A stretch of DNA of 26,940 nt from an uncultured Clostridia bacterium (GTDB lineage: Bacteria; Bacillota; Clostridia; Lachnospirales; CAMVHY01). The notes beneath the pieces are model-generated. The model had not been told where the DNA came from and ran no database searches. It saw only the letters and a list, made by a program, of their open reading frames with translations. The stretch spans positions 1-26,940 of the forward strand of contig CAMKTI010000011.1 in the NCBI GenBank assembly GCA_946415665.1, read 5' to 3'. Of the stretch, positions 25,589-26,940 are shown in pieces (the first letter of the stretch is position 1; each line of letters opens with the position of its first letter). The translations under genes were made by a program, and so were the position numbers.

Positions 25589-26363
25589 ATGAAATTTACA
25601 AAAATACAATATAAAAATAAAAAGCTAGAGGAATTAATGCCGATAGCGGGAAAACCGGCGAAGATATCAAAATACGAATTCATGTGTGCAATGCTTTACA
25701 TAATAAAGAACGGTTGTAAATGGGTGACACTACCAAGAAAATATGGAAACTGGCACGCAATTTGTATGAGATTTAGTAGACGGTCAAAGAATGGTACAAT
25801 TGCTAAGTTTATTGTTTTTTTCTTTAAAACTTAAATTTAGAAGCTATGAAGAAGCAAAAACTACTTAATGAAGAGGATTATATATTCTTTATTGATAACA
25901 CGAGCATAAAGGTGAGTCCAGATGCAAACAAGAATAAAAATAATCAGAAAGAAGGCATCTGACGTTCAAAAGGGGACTGACAACGAAGTTACACCTATGC
26001 TGTACATCTTCATGTTCAGTTGTTTTTCGTTTATTGTCTGACAACTCTGACGATGCCCATAGTTGATTGAATCCATATATTCCAAAAATAGTAATTATTT
26101 CCTGATGGACAAAACTTACGAAGATGATAAAACTTTAGTTTTAGCTAAGAATTACGGGTTTAAGACAGTTGTTCCACATAAAAAAAAATCGTAAGTTACC
26201 TTGGCGTTATGATAGACACATTTATAAACAACGCAATAATATCGAGAGATATTTCCTGAGATTGAAACGTTTGAGAAAAGTTTTTACTCGCTACGATGAG
26301 CTTGATTCTATTTTCATTTCTACCATATCTTTTGCTTTTATTTTTGACTTGCTTTTTATGTGA
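25589..26363 (+). pseudogene. Broken IS5-family transposase
   Basis: The N-terminal part (25589-25834) has IKNGCKWVTLPRKYGNWHAICMRF, typical of the first domain of IS5 transposases. Reading then shifts frame near 25830 to a stretch with FIDNTSIKVSPDA, the first DDE aspartate region, which carries TGA codons at 25957 and 25972 where relatives usually have residues of the GRSRGGxTTK motif. The frame shifts again, to MDKTYEDDKTLVLAKNYGFKTVVPHKK. A run of nine A near 26179-26188 then shifts to NRKLPWRYDRHIYKQRNNIERYFLRLKRLRK, the conserved C-terminal Y-R-E region. The stop TGA (26361-26363) lies inside the right inverted repeat. Confidence 0.85.
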
Positions 26364-26371
26364 ACGCTGCC
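26354..26371 (+). repeat. IS right terminal inverted repeat
   Basis: Partner of 25520-25537. The stop codon of the transposase remnant falls inside it. Confidence 0.88.
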
Positions 26372-26510
26372 TAATATACCACATACCAATCCGGTGCAGT
26401 TGCGCAAAAATATATTATGGAAAATACTGGTTATAAATTAAAAAAGTGAGTATGTTATGCAGACCCGAGATCACATTTTATGTTAAAAAAAAATTTTTTT
26501 TGATAAGGAC

Positions 26511-26539
26511 TTGACAATTGTTTTATTATGTGATAGCCT
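26511..26539 (+). promoter_or_regulatory. Promoter of the tRNA cluster
   Basis: TTGACA (26511-26516), 17 bases, TAGCCT (26534-26539) preceded by an extended TGa. It lies 12 bases before the first tRNA. Confidence 0.6.
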
Positions 26540-26551
26540 GAATTCGGTTTC

Positions 26552-26624
<73 letters not shown>

Positions 26625-26633
26625 TGTTCATTT

Positions 26634-26704
26634 GCGGATGTAGTTTAGTGGTAAAACTCCAGCCTTCCAAGCTGGTAATGTGGGTTCGATTCCCATCATT
26701 CGCT
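26634..26704 (+). tRNA. tRNA-Gly (TCC)
   Basis: 71 bases. The acceptor is GCGGATG with CATTCGC, the anticodon stem is CCAGC/GCTGG with loop CTTCCAA giving TCC, and the T arm has GGGTTCGATTCCC. The discriminator is T, as in bacterial tRNA-Gly. CCA is not encoded. Confidence 0.96.
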
Positions 26705-26710
26705 TCTGGT

Positions 26711-26782
26711 GCGCAAGTGGCTCAGTGGTAGAGCATCGCCTTGCCAAGGCGAGGGTCGCGGGTTCGAATCCCGTTTTGCGCT
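26711..26782 (+). tRNA. tRNA-Gly (GCC)
   Basis: 72 bases. The acceptor is GCGCAAG with TTTGCGC, the anticodon stem is TCGCC/GGCGA with loop TTGCCAA giving GCC, and the T arm has CGGGTTCGAATCCCG. The discriminator is T and there is no encoded CCA. A T-rich stretch follows at once. Confidence 0.96.
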
Positions 26783-26802
26783 TTTTGTTTTTTACCTTGT
26801 TG

Positions 26803-26940
26803 TCAGTAAATAGCAAAAAAATCTATGCTTTTAAAGATGCGGAAGCGTCTTTTGTGTCGGCATAGAGAGGTTCCATTTTTTGCCGTTTTATCGAGATAAG
26901 GGACACGTACTTCAACAGAATTTGCCATACTCATTTTATC
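26803..26940 (-). pseudogene. asnB: 3'-truncated asparagine synthetase (asnB) remnant, runs off the right edge
   Basis: Read on the minus strand from the edge, codons give DKMSMANSVEVRVPYLDK (26887-26940). This is the conserved motif of the synthetase domain of glutamine-dependent asparagine synthetases (usual form MSMA-S-E-RVPFLD). AsnB normally continues for well over 100 residues past this motif. Here the frame continues with unrelated residues (TAKNGTSLCRHKRR...) and stops at TGA 26803-26805. The break, at about 26887, suggests deletion or recombination just beside the tRNA cluster. The rest of the gene lies outside the window, so it cannot be judged whether it still makes a product. Confidence 0.7.
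26833..26852 (+). terminator. Hairpin after the tRNA cluster
   Basis: AAAGATGC (26833-26840) pairs with GCGTCTTT (26845-26852) around a GGAA tetraloop, with one T-G pair. The following T run is short, so terminator use is uncertain. Confidence 0.35.

Larger units (their letters stand above)
25520..26371 (+). mobile_element. Degenerate IS5-family insertion sequence
   Basis: The 852-base element is bounded by inverted repeats GG(T/C)AGCGTTCACATAAAA with TA on both sides as the likely target duplication. Length, ends and the transposase remnants fit the IS5 family (IS427/IS1031-like group). It lies inside the decayed coiled-coil gene. Frameshifts and stops in the transposase show it cannot move by itself. 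Confidence 0.85.
24879..26449 (+). pseudogene. Decayed orphan gene (coiled-coil protein) split by an IS
   Basis: Nine bases after GGGAGG the expected start reads ATA (24879), probably a lost ATG. The frame then runs with a coherent charged, coiled-coil-like composition, but has TGA at 25092-25094 and TAG at 25107-25109. Near 25260-25370 coding potential moves to another frame (product FGFDPDDLQLHCMGYTKNN and onward, to 25519), where the IS interrupts it. Beyond the IS a further frame (YQSGAVAQKYIMENTGYKLKK) ends at TGA 26447-26449 and looks like the old C-terminus. No family is recognised. Promoter quality, N-terminus without signal peptide and coiled coil resemble the other orphan genes, so it may be a dead member of that set. 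Confidence 0.6.

Noticed and set aside
26628..26865. Open frames on both strands across the tRNA genes
   Set aside because: They are translations of tRNA sequence and have no coding meaning.

Overview
The window is very AT-rich (roughly three quarters A+T by eye) and encodes a Clostridia-type Firmicutes core. This includes a sporulation sigma factor of the SigG type, a BofC-like protein, a G5/3D peptidoglycan-associated protein, rsmH-ftsL-class B PBP, a DnaD/DnaC primosome pair, truA, rplS, a TM2 protein and three tRNAs. Beside this ordinary core sit several large orphan genes without signal peptides, a decayed gene, a decayed IS element and a truncated asnB. The mixture suggests a genome-reducing, host-associated or intracellular clostridial symbiont, for example of a protist. 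That lifestyle is inference. No marker here fixes the genus.

Layout. 1-2.1 kb: a promoter leaving the left edge, bofC-like (-), and sigG (-) carrying one in-frame TGA. 2.1-7.2 kb: a 1694-residue orphan protein with three ~350-residue repeats, two of which share a 366-bp block that is identical base for base, followed by a coiled coil and a C-terminal membrane hairpin. 7.4-13.0 kb: a tight five-gene operon (rsmH, ftsL, PBP with PASTA domains, dnaD-like, dnaC-like). 13.1-14.9 kb: a second orphan membrane-hairpin protein with an internally duplicated domain, then a 38-residue membrane peptide. 15.0-17.1 kb: a membrane diguanylate cyclase (-). 17.3-19.4 kb: a predicted kinase-like orphan with a DRHxxN motif. 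19.5-21.3 kb: the 3D-domain protein (-) and truA (+). 21.4-23.4 kb: a third hairpin orphan (-) with an F-box-like N-terminus and a long coiled coil. 23.7-24.6 kb: rplS and the TM2 protein. 24.9-26.45 kb: a decayed coiled-coil gene split by a degenerate IS5-family element. 26.5-26.94 kb: tRNA-Phe, tRNA-Gly(TCC), tRNA-Gly(GCC) and the broken end of an asparagine synthetase gene.

How it fits together. The operon joins septal wall synthesis to helicase loading. The orphans look like a cohort: each is monocistronic, each has its own promoter with an exact TTGACA -35 box, and none has a Sec signal. Three share the plan of a large soluble domain, a C-terminal two-helix membrane hairpin, a juxtamembrane Cys cluster and a short tail. 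The fourth resembles a eukaryote-type lipid/protein kinase. This is the best candidate in the window for an undescribed system, namely a set of host-directed or envelope-anchored effectors. Pseudogenes (sigG, the 24.9-kb gene, the IS, asnB) suggest ongoing reduction and possible loss of sporulation. All intact protein genes end in TAA or TAG. TGA appears only in broken genes or as the terminal codon of degraded ones.
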